A DNA stretch of 17,500 nt from assembly GCA_009663005.1 (NCBI GenBank), contig VIGQ01001566.1:1-17500 (forward strand), written 5' to 3'. Source of the stretch: Actinidia chinensis (taxonomy: Eukaryota > Streptophyta > Magnoliopsida > Ericales > Actinidiaceae). Below the pieces are notes generated by a model. That model worked only from the letters and a program-made list of their open reading frames with translations. It did no database searches and had not been told where the DNA came from. The stretch's first letter is position 1. The number at the start of each line of letters is the position of its first letter. Shown here in pieces: positions 17,298-17,500 of the stretch. The position numbers and the translations under genes were made by a program.

Positions 17298-17500
17298 GTT
17301 GCGCTTCGGATTCGGTTGGTTTTTTTTTTCTGGGAGGAGTGGCGGTTGGGCCGCCGTGACAGCGCTGGGCCGCGGCGCGAAGGGTAGGGTTTTGGCGGGG
17401 TTGCGAGAGAAGGGCGGGGGAAGAGAGGGGGGAAGGGGATTGATTGGGTTTTAATATTGTTTAATTTGGGTAAATTTCACTTGATACTTATAGTATTAAT
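17298..17500 (-). promoter_or_regulatory. Promoter and 5' leader of the split gene
   Basis: A telo box (AAACCCTA on the minus strand) lies at 17385-17392. Two TGGGCC site II boxes lie at 17347-17352 and 17366-17371 (plus-strand sense). A strongly pyrimidine-rich tract occupies about 17402-17440 on the minus strand. The pairing of telo box and site II is known from plant promoters of ribosomal-protein and other translation or growth genes. CTATAAG at 17487-17493 on the minus strand is a possible TATA box. The transcription start is not defined. Confidence 0.5.

Noticed and set aside
16953..17387. 144-residue plus-strand frame and overlapping frames opposite exon 1
   Set aside because: They are antisense shadows of the GC-rich exon. 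The minus-strand frame has the sensible start, coiled-coil motif, promoter motifs and splice site.

Overview
The window looks like an angiosperm nuclear genome, probably a eudicot. It has AT-rich intron-like and intergenic DNA, plant-type LTR retrotransposons primed by initiator Met-tRNA, several MITEs, and a gene with short GT-AG introns and plant promoter motifs (telo box, TGGGCC). The species cannot be named from the sequence. No prokaryotic genes, CRISPR array, rRNA or tRNA genes were seen. Most open reading frames here are fragments or shadows; no intact protein-coding gene is present.

Layout. Bases 318-3798 are a small LTR retrotransposon on the minus strand. It has 654/660-bp LTRs, a primer-binding site, a polypurine tract and a near-perfect target duplication. 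Inside it I recognise only a broken copia-type gag, so it resembles the non-autonomous TR-GAG class. Next to it (about 3826-4135, minus) is a fragment of a LINE-type reverse transcriptase zinc-binding domain. Bases 5086-6100 hold very worn plus-strand Ty1/copia remains. Bases 6782-9016 hold three MITE-like elements: one weakly bounded, one Tourist-like with a TTA duplication, and one hAT-like with a perfect 8-bp duplication. Bases 9696-10645 hold another repeat built around TAACGG/CGTTA motifs.

The most informative region is 10794-17500. A conserved plant gene of unknown function starts at 17297 on the minus strand. Its promoter side has a telo box, two TGGGCC boxes and a pyrimidine-rich leader. 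Exon 1 (17297-16626) and an 85-bp GT-AG intron lead into exon 2. Exon 2 is split by a 5,544-bp Ty1/copia element (10952-16495, minus strand) flanked by the perfect 5-bp duplication AGTCC. The exon 2 reading frame resumes on the far side of the element and ends at a splice donor at 10793. Exon 1 also carries an in-frame TAG at codon 64 and several single-base length changes. As given, this gene copy is dead, unless some of the small indels are assembly errors.

The copia element is degenerate but keeps a recognisable order of gag with zinc knuckle, integrase, reverse transcriptase and RNase H. Its LTRs contain tandem units of about 95 bp, each ending in a copy of the LTR terminus (three units in the 5' LTR, two in the 3' LTR). 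A 136-bp palindromic MITE-like insertion sits in the 3' LTR only. I found no evidence of a wholly new biological system. The leads worth following are the gene split, the modular LTR, the gag-only element and the nested MITE.
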